A stretch of 64,000 bases of DNA from Yoonia sp. G8-12 (GCF_038443675.1 NZ_CP151762.1:434001-498000); one strand, 5' to 3'. Positions 19,038-28,559 are shown, counted from the first letter of the stretch. The notes: generated from the sequence alone by a model not told the origin. Numbers and translations are program-made.

Positions 19038-19364
19038 CTATTCTTCGACGAACTCTGGCGCTTCAAATGTGATGTTTGCTTCGGGCGCAATCTCGAATGG
19101 ATCCTCGGCAAGCTGGTGAAGCGTTGTTAACTGCGCGGCACCGGGCAAAATCGCGCCGGTTTCATCAACGAATGCCAGACGCGGCCGGAAGATCTTGCCG
19201 CCAAGTTCAATCTCGCCCTCATCAAAAAGATAGGCCAGTTCTGTGACAATGCCCTCGACATTGGTCTTGGCCAGTTCTTCGGTCATGTTTTCTGCGAAAA
19301 TCGGTAACAGTGCGTGGGCAATCAAGGTCGCGGCCGTTTCGGCCAGATCCTCGTGACTGACCAC
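19038..19364 (-). CDS. Hypothetical protein, start uncertain
   Basis: At least 108 aa, acidic, soluble, with no recognised family. The only usable start in this frame is GTG at 19364, which has no Shine-Dalgarno. A good GGAG precedes an ATG at 19402, but that ATG is in another frame, and the main frame continues open past it, reading DEDWNPLPDDYVVSHEDLA. One extra base just after that ATG would join them, so the true start may be 19402 with a one-base deletion. Lies between cobS and cobT. Confidence 0.55.
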   Translation of the reverse strand: MVSHEDLAETAATLIAHALLPIFAENMTEELAKTNVEGIVTELAYLFDEGEIELGGKIFRPRLAFVDETGAILPGAAQLTTLHQLAEDPFEIAPEANITFEAPEFVEE

Positions 19365-19494
19365 GTAATCATCAGGCAGGGGGTTCCAATCTTCATCTTC
19401 ATGGCTCTGCTCCGGTGCATGGGTGTCTACGATACTATGGGTAGAAAAGAGACCGCATTAAGACAACCCCATGTTTTCGTTGCGCAACTACAAT

Positions 19495-19893
19495 TTAGCT
19501 TAACAAGAGTCCCGCACAGGCACCTGTAAGGCGGTCAGCTTGTGCTTTCGCCCATGCGGCGTCACGGACATCATTGTTGAAGGTGGCGCGGGTCAAAAGC
19601 GCCGCTTGCGCCACTTTTGCAGAGATGCGCCAATGTAACACTTCGCGGCCGCGTTCAGGGGGCATGGCGGCTTCGACCAGCTCAAGCACAGCGTCGCGGA
19701 GGTCTTCGGTGTGCTCTGACGCGGGACCGTCAAACATCCATTGATGCTCCATCACGGCGGACAAACGACCGGCGCAGCTGGCAAAGGTCTTTAATTGTTC
19801 TTGAACATCAAGGGTTTGAGCAGAGAGGGGCGGGGCGCTGAGTAACGCCGCCACAAAAGCAAGGTTGTGTGCAATAGTTTTCATACCGCTCAT
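19495..19893 (-). CDS. Small secreted hypothetical protein
   Basis: A 132-aa product (or 129 aa from ATG at 19884) with a signal peptide, MKTIAHNLAFVAALLSAPPLSAQ, shown here in two parts: charged MKTIAHN, then a hydrophobic core ending in SAQ. The mature part is helical with two cysteines (FASCAGRL and LTGACAGL). Probably periplasmic. It lies between cobS and cobT in the same direction; a link to cobalt insertion is unproven. Confidence 0.65.
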   Translation of the reverse strand: MSGMKTIAHNLAFVAALLSAPPLSAQTLDVQEQLKTFASCAGRLSAVMEHQWMFDGPASEHTEDLRDAVLELVEAAMPPERGREVLHWRISAKVAQAALLTRATFNNDVRDAAWAKAQADRLTGACAGLLLS

Positions 19894-19983
19894 ACTTGAA
19901 GCATGGCGGTAAATTAATTGCCTATCAATCAGGCATTTCGAAAACTTTTTGTCTCGGGTGCGCCGTGCGGCACACCGCGAGAT

Positions 19984-20970
19984 TTAACCAAGGCTGAGGC
20001 TTGCCGCACTTTCAGGCAGTTCTTCGTCAAAGCACCGCTGATAGAACTCCGCGACAGTCTGGCGTTCCAGCTCGTCGCATTTGTTCAGGAAGGACAGGCG
20101 GAATGCGTAACCCACATCCTGGAAGATGCGCGCGTTTTCGGCCCATGCCAGAACTGTCCGTGGCGACATGACTGTGGATAGATCGCCATTCATAAAAGCG
20201 GTCCGCGTCAGGTCGGCTACCGTCACCATCTGGCTGACGATCTTGCGTCCGCGGTCGGTGTTGTAGTGCGGTGACTTGGAGAGCACAATGGCAGCCTCCG
20301 CGTCATGGCTGAGGTAGTTGAGCGTCGCAACAAGTGACCAACGGTCCATCTGCGCTTGGTTGATCTGCTGGGTGCCGTGGTAAAGGCCTGTCGTATCGCC
20401 CAAACCAACCGTGTTCGCAGTCGCGAACAACCGAAAGTACTTATGCGGCGTGATGATCTCGTTCTGGTCCATCAGCGTCAGTTTGCCGTCAGTTTCCAGC
20501 ACACGCTGGATCACGAACATCACGTCGGCGCGGCCCGCGTCATATTCGTCAAAGACGATCGCAACAGGATTGCGCAGCGCCCACGGCAAAATGCCCTCGT
20601 GAAATTCTGTGACCTGCACACCGTCGCGCAGTTTGATGGCATCTTTACCGATCAGGTCGATCCGGCTGATGTGGCTATCAAGGTTCACACGCACGCAGGG
20701 CCAGTTCAGGCGTGCGGCGACCTGTTCGATGTGGGTGGATTTACCGGTGCCGTGATAGCCTTGGATCATGACGCGGCGGTTATAACCAAAGCCCGCAAGG
20801 ATCGCCAAAGTCGTATCGGGGTCGAATTTATAAGTGCTGTCGATCTCGGGCACGCGGTCTGACCGCTCTGCGAACCCCTTAATATGCATATCGCTGTCGA
20901 TGCCAAAAACTTCGCGGACCGAGATTTCTTCGGTGGGTTTTGCTTGCATGTCAGTCATACCGTCCGCCAT
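19984..20970 (-). CDS. cobS: Cobaltochelatase subunit CobS
   Basis: AAA+ ATPase of the MoxR-like group that powers CobN-mediated cobalt insertion together with CobT. The 328-aa sequence has Walker A MIQGYHGTGKSTHIEQ, Walker B PVAIVFDEYDAGRADV, sensor 1 FRLFATANTVGLGD and an arginine-finger region around QMDRWSLV. ATG at 20970 has AAGG 8 bases upstream. Normal length for CobS. Confidence 0.96.
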   Translation of the reverse strand: MADGMTDMQAKPTEEISVREVFGIDSDMHIKGFAERSDRVPEIDSTYKFDPDTTLAILAGFGYNRRVMIQGYHGTGKSTHIEQVAARLNWPCVRVNLDSHISRIDLIGKDAIKLRDGVQVTEFHEGILPWALRNPVAIVFDEYDAGRADVMFVIQRVLETDGKLTLMDQNEIITPHKYFRLFATANTVGLGDTTGLYHGTQQINQAQMDRWSLVATLNYLSHDAEAAIVLSKSPHYNTDRGRKIVSQMVTVADLTRTAFMNGDLSTVMSPRTVLAWAENARIFQDVGYAFRLSFLNKCDELERQTVAEFYQRCFDEELPESAASLSLG

Positions 20971-21404
20971 TTTAAGAGCCTTTGCATTTCGTCAAAACTT
21001 TCGCTGTCCAGATGCAACATATCGCGCCGCGCTGCAAGGGAAAGGGCGTATTTGTCTGGTGGTACGCGGAACACCGGATGGTATCAGCGCAGATGGCGGT
21101 CTGCGTATCGGGTGCCGCCATGTTTGATTCGTGCCGAGGTTGCGCAAAGGAAGTGCGGTTTTCGGGCGAAGGGTAAGCAAAGCGTTAAGGTAGTCTGAAG
21201 AGTAAATGATCGGTTGTTTCCATATGAAGGACTATTTGCCCGCTAGGCATTTTTTGTTCCTGATCTGGATGCGTATTGCTGGTTTGTTCTTGAAGATTAA
21301 GACGATTTGTGGCAATTTCTTGCTTGTAGATAAGACGACGGTTGTGACGGATTATGCAGCCTCAACCTGATTTTCCTGCGTAATGTGTCTGAGTATAAAG
21401 AGTA
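20971..21404. other. Intergenic region between divergent genes
   Basis: 434 bases between cobS (leftward) and a membrane protein gene (rightward). No convincing gene or RNA is visible. The right half is AT-richer and contains the partial direct repeat GATTAAGACGA / GATAAGACGA (about 21295 and 21331). It presumably holds the two divergent promoters; I could not place them confidently. Confidence 0.4.
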
Positions 21405-21419
21405 ATGGGGGTCGGCGCG

Positions 21420-21962
21420 ATGTTTACGCGTTTTGCAGATAAATTCTATCTCACACATGGTCAGCGGTCCTATGCACTAGGCTGTGCGGCGATTGTTGTC
21501 CTGACGGCACTTGTGACTGTTTTGGTGATGATGGGCCTTGATGCGCCTTACACGCTTCAACTTTCGGCAACAAATTATACCTACTGGGTGATTTTCGCAG
21601 GCGCTTTGAGCGGCGGTGTCGGCCTGTTTATTGCCCGCGGCTGGATGGGTGCTTTGGGCGCTCTTGGTTTTGCGCGGGCGATCGTCGGCAGTATCATTAT
21701 TGCGATTGTGGCGTCTGTCGTGGCTGGCACGCTGACGGTGCCAGTCGGCGGGACAATCTATGCACCGCTGTTAACGGTTTCTGCCTTCATGGCCAAGCCG
21801 TGGCTGGCAGCGGTCTGGTTTGGCGGCACGCTCGGTGGGCATTATCTGATGTCTTCTTTGGCGGCAGAGCGTTCAGACGGCGAGGTGTACACACCTGAAC
21901 GCCGTCTCGCGACCGAGGAACTCAGCGCGCTGTCACGCGCGAACCTGTATCGCCGGAACTGA
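21420..21962 (+). CDS. Hypothetical integral membrane protein
   Basis: A 180-aa protein with four predicted membrane segments (starting ALGCAAIVVLTALVTVLVMM) and a charged C-terminal tail. ATG at 21420 has a G-rich GGGGGTCGG stretch upstream; an in-frame ATG at 21405 adds five residues. No family recognised. It is followed at once by a strong hairpin terminator. Confidence 0.7.
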   Translation: MFTRFADKFYLTHGQRSYALGCAAIVVLTALVTVLVMMGLDAPYTLQLSATNYTYWVIFAGALSGGVGLFIARGWMGALGALGFARAIVGSIIIAIVASVVAGTLTVPVGGTIYAPLLTVSAFMAKPWLAAVWFGGTLGGHYLMSSLAAERSDGEVYTPERRLATEELSALSRANLYRRN

Positions 21963-21988
21963 TTTAGCAACGATCATACCTTCAAGAA

Positions 21989-22010
21989 AAAGGCGCCTGC
22001 GGGCGCCTTT
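21989..22010. terminator. Bidirectional hairpin terminator
   Basis: Perfect inverted repeat AAAGGCGCC-TGCG-GGCGCCTTT between two convergent genes. It is preceded by A-rich and followed by T-containing sequence, so it can act in both directions. The right end overlaps the stop codon of the J-domain gene. Confidence 0.8.
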
Positions 22011-22644
22011 AGTCTTTGTCGCGGAAGTTGCGGCTGACCTTGATCTGATCCCAAGCCCAGACAACCTCTGACAGTTGTTCTTCCTGGCTGCGGTCTCCGC
22101 CGTTCATGTCAGGGTGTAGAACCTTGATCAAAGCCTTGTAGGCCTTGCGGATCTCCTGCTTTGACATGTTGTCTTTGGCATCCAGAATCTCAACCGCGCG
22201 CCGTTCGGTCGGTGGCAATTTGCGGCCCACGGCAGCGCCACGGCCAGGATTGCGCGTCGCGTTCTCACCCAACACCTGATGCGGGTCATCCACGCCCAGA
22301 CGTGCCCAAGCGGCCTCTTCCACCGTGCGCTTGAACGGCTTGGTAGGGCGGTCCCAAACACGGTCGCTGTCCATCTGCGCGGCAAGCTCGGCTTCGGAGG
22401 TGCTGTCAAAGAAATTCCATTTCAGGTTATATTCGCGCACGTGCTGCTGACAGAACCAAAAGTAGTCATCCAGAACATCAGGCGATTTCGGCGCGCGATA
22501 CTTGCCCGCCTCTTCACAGCCCTCATGATCACAAACCCGCGTTGATGTCTCGGACGCACCGGACATGCCACGCCGCCCGCGCGGGTTCTTCTTCTTCGAA
22601 CTCGACACGGACATGTCGAAACCAAAGGGATCATCTTTCTTCAT
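22009..22644 (-). CDS. J-domain (DnaJ-like) protein
   Basis: A 211-aa protein with a C-terminal J domain: helix II IRKAYKALIKVL followed by the HPD motif in LHPDMNGGDR. The N-terminal 130 residues contain VCDHEGCEEAGKYRAP and WFCQQHVREYNLKWNFF, whose cysteine and histidine spacing suggests a metal-binding fold. J domains recruit and stimulate DnaK/Hsp70; this is a specialised co-chaperone, not DnaJ. ATG at 22644 is preferred. Divergent from bolA. Confidence 0.88.
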   Translation of the reverse strand: MKKDDPFGFDMSVSSSKKKNPRGRRGMSGASETSTRVCDHEGCEEAGKYRAPKSPDVLDDYFWFCQQHVREYNLKWNFFDSTSEAELAAQMDSDRVWDRPTKPFKRTVEEAAWARLGVDDPHQVLGENATRNPGRGAAVGRKLPPTERRAVEILDAKDNMSKQEIRKAYKALIKVLHPDMNGGDRSQEEQLSEVVWAWDQIKVSRNFRDKD

Positions 22645-22722
22645 TCTGTGTCTTACCTTTTCGACTCGGAGAAGTAACATTAAACTCTGCAGCGAGAGAT
22701 TGAAGAGGGCAGAGGAAAAATA

Positions 22723-22974
22723 ATGGCACTAGAAACAGAAATTCGCACGGCACTTGGCCAACTTGCCCCGGAGCATCTGGAGGTTATCAACGAAAGCGCC
22801 TTGCACAGCGGCCATTCCGGCGATGACGGATCAGGTGAGAGCCACTGGCGTATCGTGATCAAGGCCGCACCGCTGGACGATATGTCGCGCATCGCACGCC
22901 ACCGTGCGATCCATAGCGCGCTTGGCCAAGACATCATCGGGCGTATCCATGCCCTTGCGATCGATATTCAGTAA
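22723..22974 (+). CDS. BolA family protein
   Basis: An 83-aa BolA-fold protein, probably working with a monothiol glutaredoxin in iron-sulfur handling. The signature region SHWRIVIKAAPLDDMSRIARH and the C-terminal ALGQDIIGRIHALAIDI fit the family; the histidine in RIHAL is a typical ligand. GAGG precedes the ATG. Divergent from the J-domain gene, a pairing I recall from other alphaproteobacteria. Confidence 0.9.
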   Translation: MALETEIRTALGQLAPEHLEVINESALHSGHSGDDGSGESHWRIVIKAAPLDDMSRIARHRAIHSALGQDIIGRIHALAIDIQ

Positions 22975-23361
22975 CTACTGCGTCACAACATCGGTGGTGG
23001 ACGGTTTGTCCGCCTCCGGTTTTGCCGCGTCAGGCGTCGCAGGCTTTGTAGGTGCGACGATCTTCTTTTCCACCATCGGCGCAGGGCGCGGTGCAGCGAC
23101 AGACGGCGCAGGAGCGGCGGCTTTGGCGACTGGTTTCGCGCGGCGGAAAACCAGCATGTTTTGATACACGGTTGCTTTGCCCATCAAACCTTCGCGTTGT
23201 TCGCTGGGAAGCGTATCGGCGCGCAGATATTCCCATCCATCGCGGGCCAGGGCGTTCATTGCGGTCTCGAGTGCCAGCGCAAACCGGTCTTCGGCGGTCT
23301 TCACACCCCTGGCCTTCAGCCCGCGCAGGGGCGCGGGAACGACTTTGTATTCGTAGGTCAT
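22975..23361 (-). CDS. DUF4177 domain protein
   Basis: A 128-aa protein with the DUF4177 core at the N-terminus (TYEYKVVPAP, then ARDGWEYLRADTLP) and a proline/alanine/lysine-rich tail of about 50 residues, probably disordered. Function of the family is unknown. Its stop codon directly abuts the bolA stop on the other strand. Confidence 0.8.
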   Translation of the reverse strand: MTYEYKVVPAPLRGLKARGVKTAEDRFALALETAMNALARDGWEYLRADTLPSEQREGLMGKATVYQNMLVFRRAKPVAKAAAPAPSVAAPRPAPMVEKKIVAPTKPATPDAAKPEADKPSTTDVVTQ

Positions 23362-23449
23362 GGCAATACCTTTAACGTTATCTTAACGGATGTATCAAAA
23401 ACTGTCCGTCACTGCCAACGCATTCCGCGGAATACGCTGGTCCTGCGCA

Positions 23450-24961
23450 TCACAGCCCCAGTTTTGCCGCGATGATTTCGTTCACTGCTGCAGGGTTTGC
23501 CTTGCCGCCGGTCGCTTTCATGACCTGACCCACAAACCAGCCGACCAACTTGGGGTTCGCTTGTGCCTTTTCGACCTGCGCTGGATTGGCGGCGATGATT
23601 TCATCAACCGCAGCCTCAATCGCGCCGGTGTCGGTGACCTGCTTCATGCCCTCGGTTTCAACGATCTCGGCGGGGTTGCGCCCGCTGGTGTAGCAGATTT
23701 CAAAGACATCCTTGGCGATCTTGCCGCTGATGTCGCCTGCTTTGATCAGCCCGATCAACTCGCCCAATTGCGCGGCGGACACAGGGCTGTCTTCAATGCT
23801 GTGGTCTTCTTTTTTCAAACGACCAAACAGTTCATTGATGACCCAGTTTGCCGCCAGTTTGCCGTCGCGCCCCTCGGCTACTTTTTCAAAGTATGCAGCG
23901 TTCACAACTTCGGCGGTCAGCACCGATGCGTCGTAATCAGAAAGGCCAAAGTCACTGATAAACCGTGCTTTCTTCTGGTCCGGCAGTTCGGGCAAAGACG
24001 CCTTGATGTCATCCACCCAAGCCTGCTCAATCTCAAGCGGAAGCAGGTCGGGATCAGGGAAGTAGCGGTAATCATGCGCTTCTTCCTTGGACCGCATCGA
24101 ACGGGTTTCGTTCTTGTCGGGATCATAAAGGCGGGTTTCCTGTACCACTTCCTTGCCATCCTCGATCAGCGCAATCTGGCGGCGGGCCTCGTAATCAATG
24201 GCCATCTGGATAAAGCGCATCGAGTTCATGTTCTTGATCTCGCAGCGGGTGCCAAGGTGGCTGAAATCCTGTGTCGCCTGATATTTCTCGTAATCGCCGG
24301 GGCGGCAGACCGATACGTTCACATCCGCGCGCAGGTTGCCATTTTGCATATTGCCGTCGCAGGTGCCCAAATAGCGCAGGATCTGGCGTAGCTTCAGCAC
24401 ATAGGCCGCTGCTTCCTCCGGTCCGCGAATATCGGGGCGGCTGACGATCTCCATCAGTGCAACACCGGTACGGTTGAGGTCGACAAAGGACATATGCGGG
24501 TCCATGTCGTGGATAGATTTACCCGCGTCTTGTTCAAGATGGATACGTTCGATGCGCACATTGCGCGCCTGTCCATTGCCCATTTCGACCAGCACTTCGC
24601 CTTCGCCCACAATCGGGTGGTAGAGCTGGGAAATCTGATACCCTTGCGGCAGATCAGGGTAGAAATAATTCTTGCGGTCAAAGGCCGAGACCAGATTGAT
24701 CTGTGCGTTCAGCCCCAGCCCTGTCTTGACCGCCTGCGCGACACAACCTTCGTTGATGACAGGCAACATGCCCGGCATGCCCGCGTCAACGAATGCCACG
24801 TTGCTATTGGGTTCGGCCCCGAAAAGCGTGGACGCACCCGAGAAAAGCTTGGCTTTGGTCGCGACCTGCGCGTGGACCTCAAGGCCGATCACCAGTTCCC
24901 AATCGCTGGTGGCTCCAGCAATCACTTTGGGGGTCGGGGCTTCGTAGGTGAGGTCGAGCAT
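23450..24961 (-). CDS. gatB: Asp-tRNA(Asn)/Glu-tRNA(Gln) amidotransferase subunit B
   Basis: Subunit of GatCAB that amidates mischarged Glu-tRNA(Gln) or Asp-tRNA(Asn). The 503-aa product has WELVIGLEVHAQVATKAKLFSG, SAFDRKNYFYPDLPQGYQIS, the HLEQDAGKS motif, SVCRPGD and the C-terminal YqeY-like domain ending LVGWFVGQVMKATGGKANP. gatA and gatC are not in the window. A stem in the leader overlaps its ribosome-binding site. Confidence 0.96.
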   Translation of the reverse strand: MLDLTYEAPTPKVIAGATSDWELVIGLEVHAQVATKAKLFSGASTLFGAEPNSNVAFVDAGMPGMLPVINEGCVAQAVKTGLGLNAQINLVSAFDRKNYFYPDLPQGYQISQLYHPIVGEGEVLVEMGNGQARNVRIERIHLEQDAGKSIHDMDPHMSFVDLNRTGVALMEIVSRPDIRGPEEAAAYVLKLRQILRYLGTCDGNMQNGNLRADVNVSVCRPGDYEKYQATQDFSHLGTRCEIKNMNSMRFIQMAIDYEARRQIALIEDGKEVVQETRLYDPDKNETRSMRSKEEAHDYRYFPDPDLLPLEIEQAWVDDIKASLPELPDQKKARFISDFGLSDYDASVLTAEVVNAAYFEKVAEGRDGKLAANWVINELFGRLKKEDHSIEDSPVSAAQLGELIGLIKAGDISGKIAKDVFEICYTSGRNPAEIVETEGMKQVTDTGAIEAAVDEIIAANPAQVEKAQANPKLVGWFVGQVMKATGGKANPAAVNEIIAAKLGL

Positions 24962-24964
24962 CGG

Positions 24965-25007
24965 GCGCTTCCTTTTACTTGGGTTGTCCTCATGTAAAAG
25001 AAGGCGC
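24965..25007 (-). promoter_or_regulatory. gatB leader hairpin covering the ribosome-binding site
   Basis: On the minus strand GCGCCTTCTTTTAC pairs with GTAAAAGGAAGCGC across a 15-base loop (14-bp stem with one mismatch and one G-U). The second arm contains AAGGAAG, the likely Shine-Dalgarno of gatB. The stem lies in the 73-base gap between the acyltransferase stop and the gatB start and could act as a translational control or a transcript boundary. Confidence 0.5.
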
Positions 25008-25034
25008 TGGCAGCTTCAAGAGAACATGATGGCT

Positions 25035-25904
25035 CTAATCAAGCTGCGAGCGGCGCGCCCAAGCGCGTGAGGTGGAGACCAGGTTCACCGCCGGTGCGTC
25101 TTTGCCGCCCAACGCCAGCGTCGCCTTGCGCAGCATTGCGATGCCGTCTTCGGAATCCTGTGGGATTGCCGCTGCGGAAATCGGCTCGCCTACGGTGACT
25201 TCAAAGGGTTGTCGCGCTTTGTTCAGGGTCTCGTGAAACAAGGTGATGTCGCGCAGTGTCGGGTGGATCAGATCGAACAGATAAAACAGCGCAGAATTAC
25301 GCGCCTGAATGTTGACCGGGATGACGGGCAGATCAAATTTCCGCGCCAGCATCGCGGCCGAGGCCATCCAGGGCCGTTCATGCAGGCGCAGCCCGCGCCG
25401 CTTCGCCAAACGACCCGATGGGAAAATAATGCCAAGGCGGCCCGCAGCAGTAGCATCACGTACATAAGTCATGGTTTCGCGGGTTTTGGCATGGCTGCGT
25501 TGCTCTTTGCGCCATTCGACGGGCGCGATCATCGTGTCCATCTGCGGAAACACCCGCAAGATATCGCGATTGGCAAAGAAATAGGCATCAGGCCGTTGTG
25601 CCGCGATCAATCCGTGCAGGATGATCCCGTCAGCGATCCCCGTGGGATGATTGGCAACAATGAGCGCGGGTCCATGGGTTGGAATATGCCCAAGACCGCT
25701 GGCCGTCACCATGGATGACAGGCGCGCAGCCATTTGGCCCATGATTTCACTTGCAGGTGCATCTTGCAGCGATGAGGCGATCTCAACGGTCGCATCATAC
25801 CCCAGCACGCGGTGCAGGCAACGTTTGGCGATCCGCTGGCCGGGGCGATTACGGTAAAGCCACGGCGCGCGTTCAGCGATCAGCGGGTCAATGCGGTGTT
25901 CCAT
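25035..25904 (-). CDS. Lysophospholipid acyltransferase-like protein
   Basis: A 289-aa PlsC/hemolysin-type acyltransferase. The active-site block reads ALIVANHPTGIADG, with five residues between His and Asp as in OlsB or hemolysin-like members rather than the four of classical PlsC. IIFPSGRLAKRRGL follows, then LPVIPVNIQARNS. Probably transfers an acyl chain to a lyso-lipid at the inner membrane; substrate not deducible. ATG at 25904 (MEHRIDPL) is preferred over the longer frame. Confidence 0.75.
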   Translation of the reverse strand: MEHRIDPLIAERAPWLYRNRPGQRIAKRCLHRVLGYDATVEIASSLQDAPASEIMGQMAARLSSMVTASGLGHIPTHGPALIVANHPTGIADGIILHGLIAAQRPDAYFFANRDILRVFPQMDTMIAPVEWRKEQRSHAKTRETMTYVRDATAAGRLGIIFPSGRLAKRRGLRLHERPWMASAAMLARKFDLPVIPVNIQARNSALFYLFDLIHPTLRDITLFHETLNKARQPFEVTVGEPISAAAIPQDSEDGIAMLRKATLALGGKDAPAVNLVSTSRAWARRSQLD

Positions 25905-26006
25905 GCTATATGAATGCGCAGATCCAGATGACGGTTCCACGACATTTTTACGAAGCCTTTGCAACGGCAAATGCTTGCGCTACTTCCACGCAGCTTTCGG
26001 CGAAAT

Positions 26007-28559
26007 TTAGCCCAAGATCCGCGTTACCATCTCGTTTGTGTCGCCAGACAGCCCCTTTGCTCGTGCAATCCGTTCCAATGCCGTGCGCATCTTGCTCTGC
26101 CGTTCGGCGTCGTAGCGTTTCCATGTATCGAAAGCCGTGGTCATGCGTGCCGTCGTTTGCGGGTTCAGTGGATCAAGCTTGATCAACCATTCGGCCAGCA
26201 GATCGTAGCCCGCGCCAGAGGGGTGATGAAACCCCGCCGTATTGCCCCGCAGCCCGCCAAAGACGGCACGGAAACGGTTGGGGTTTTTGAGATCGAAATC
26301 CGGATGCACCGTCAGTTTCTCTGCCGTGGCCGCCGCTTGGTCCGCGGGGGCAAGGCTGACCTGAAGCGCAAACCATTTGTCCATGACAAGCCGGTCATGC
26401 CGCCACTGGTCCTCAAACGCCGCCAGCTCTGCGGCCCCTTTCGAGATTTGCAGCAGCGCGCGCAAGGCACCCAACTGCTGGGTCATGTTGTCAGCATTGG
26501 CGAACTGTTGGGCTGCCGCTTTGCCGCCATCCAGTTTGCTGATCAGCGCCAGCACTGCATTCCCCAAAGCGCGTTTGCCCGCCGGTTCGGCATCGGGTGT
26601 ATAGGGGCCGTCCACGGACATATCGGCGTAAATGCGGGGCAGGGTGTCTTGCAAGTGTTGGGCGATGTGCAGTTTCAGCGTCTCATGGGCATCGTTGATT
26701 GCAGACGGATCGGGTGTGTGGCCTGCGTCAAACAGCGCCTGCGCCGTGTCCTCTTCGCTGGGCAGGCGCAGGACCAAGGCACGAAATGCGGGGTCCAATG
26801 CATCGTCGCGCAGCACGGCGGCCAACCCGTCAAGAAAAGCCGCATCAGGGGCGGCATCCTCGCGGACCATGCGCACCAACAGGTCTTGCGCCAAGGTGCG
26901 GCCCGCGTCCCAGCGGTTGAACGGGTCGGTATCATGGGCCAGCAGGAACGCGCGTTCGGCGTTAGTTTTGTCATGTTTCACGATCACAGGGGCCGAGAAA
27001 TTGCGCAGGATTGAGGCGGTAGGTTTACTGGACAGCCCCTCAAAGCTGAAGGTCTGCGCGCTTTGCGTCATCTCCAGTACGGTCGTCGGCACCACCTCTG
27101 CGCCGTTTTCATTCAACAATCCCACCGCGACAGGCAGTACGAGCGGCTCTTTGGTGTCTTGGCCGGGTGTCGGGGGTGTTTCTTGGCGAAGATGCAGGTG
27201 ATAGGTGCCCCCTTCATAAGTCTCGGTCACAGTCAGACGCGGGGTGCCGGCCTGAGAGTACCAAAGGGCGAACTGGCGCAGGTCGCGTCCGGTGACGTCC
27301 TCAAAAACCTTGAGCCAATCTTCAATCGTCGCGGCATCCCCATCGTGGCGGTCAAAATAGAGATCAAGTGCTTTGGCATAATCGGCATTACCCACCAAAA
27401 GCTTGAGCATCCCGATCACTTCTGCCCCTTTTTCATAGACGGTGGCCGTATAGAAATTGTTAATCTCGACAAAACTGTCAGGGCGCACCGGATGTGCCAA
27501 CGGACCGTTGTCTTCGCGGAATTGATGGGCGCGCAGGACCAAGGCGTCGTCAATGCGTTTGACTGCGTGACTGCGCATATCGCCGGTGAACTGCTGGTCG
27601 CGGAACACCGTCAGACCTTCTTTCAGACAAAGCTGAAACCAGTCACGGCAGGTGATCCGGTTGCCGGTCCAGTTGTGGAAATATTCATGGGCGATGATCG
27701 CTTCAATACGCTCGAAATCCGCGTCCGTGGCTGTTTCGGGCGAGGCAAGGACGGCTGAGGCGTTAAAGATATTCAGCCCTTTGTTTTCCATCGCACCCAT
27801 GTTGAAATCATCGACGGCGACGATGTTGAACAGGTCAAGATCGTATTCGCGCCCGTAAACGTCCTCATCCCATTTCATAGATTTTTTCAGGGCTTCCATA
27901 CCAAAGGCGCGCTTTGCCTCATCCCCGCCGGGGCGGACCCAGATGTTCAGATCAACCTCGCGACCCGAGCGGGTGGTGAAAGTGTCGGACAAGGCCACCA
28001 GATCACCGGCGACAAGCGCGAACAGATAGGCGGGCTTGGGCCAGGGATCATGCCATTCGGCCCAGCCTTCGCCGCTGGCCGTTGGATTGCCATTGGACAA
28101 AAGCACCGGCAAATCGCCTTCAATGCGCACGGTAAAGACAGCCATCACATCGGGGCGGTCAGGGTAATAGGTAATCTTGCGAAACCCCTCGGCCTCGCAT
28201 TGGGTGCAGTACATGCCGTTGGACATATACAACCCCTCAAGCGAGGTGTTGGTGGCGGGGCTGATTTCGACTTCTGCCTCAAAGACGAAAGGGGCATCGG
28301 GGGCGTCATAACGCAGGCCGTCATCCCGCAGATCGGGCGTGATCGGCGTGCCGTCGATCTTGGCGCTGACAAAGCGCAGGTCTTCGCCATGCAAAAAGAA
28401 TTCACGACTGGTGGCATCGGGGTTTGGCCGAAACGCGATGCGCGAGACGACACGGGTACCTGTCCCACCCAGCTTGAATGTCAGATGCACACTGTCCACC
28501 AGATAGGCGGGCGGGGTGTAGTCGGACAAATAGATCGTCTGCGGCGCCGCGTTTTTCAT
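26007..28559 (-). CDS. pepN: Aminopeptidase N (M1 family)
   Basis: Zinc metallopeptidase removing N-terminal residues from peptides. The 850-aa protein contains the substrate motif GAMEN and the zinc site HEYFHNWTGNRITCRDW with Glu in LKEGLTVFRDQQF. Length is near that of E. coli PepN (about 870). ATG at 28559 (MKNAAPQTIYLSDY) has AAGGA upstream; the 23-codon longer frame is rejected. Confidence 0.95.
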   Translation of the reverse strand: MKNAAPQTIYLSDYTPPAYLVDSVHLTFKLGGTGTRVVSRIAFRPNPDATSREFFLHGEDLRFVSAKIDGTPITPDLRDDGLRYDAPDAPFVFEAEVEISPATNTSLEGLYMSNGMYCTQCEAEGFRKITYYPDRPDVMAVFTVRIEGDLPVLLSNGNPTASGEGWAEWHDPWPKPAYLFALVAGDLVALSDTFTTRSGREVDLNIWVRPGGDEAKRAFGMEALKKSMKWDEDVYGREYDLDLFNIVAVDDFNMGAMENKGLNIFNASAVLASPETATDADFERIEAIIAHEYFHNWTGNRITCRDWFQLCLKEGLTVFRDQQFTGDMRSHAVKRIDDALVLRAHQFREDNGPLAHPVRPDSFVEINNFYTATVYEKGAEVIGMLKLLVGNADYAKALDLYFDRHDGDAATIEDWLKVFEDVTGRDLRQFALWYSQAGTPRLTVTETYEGGTYHLHLRQETPPTPGQDTKEPLVLPVAVGLLNENGAEVVPTTVLEMTQSAQTFSFEGLSSKPTASILRNFSAPVIVKHDKTNAERAFLLAHDTDPFNRWDAGRTLAQDLLVRMVREDAAPDAAFLDGLAAVLRDDALDPAFRALVLRLPSEEDTAQALFDAGHTPDPSAINDAHETLKLHIAQHLQDTLPRIYADMSVDGPYTPDAEPAGKRALGNAVLALISKLDGGKAAAQQFANADNMTQQLGALRALLQISKGAAELAAFEDQWRHDRLVMDKWFALQVSLAPADQAAATAEKLTVHPDFDLKNPNRFRAVFGGLRGNTAGFHHPSGAGYDLLAEWLIKLDPLNPQTTARMTTAFDTWKRYDAERQSKMRTALERIARAKGLSGDTNEMVTRILG

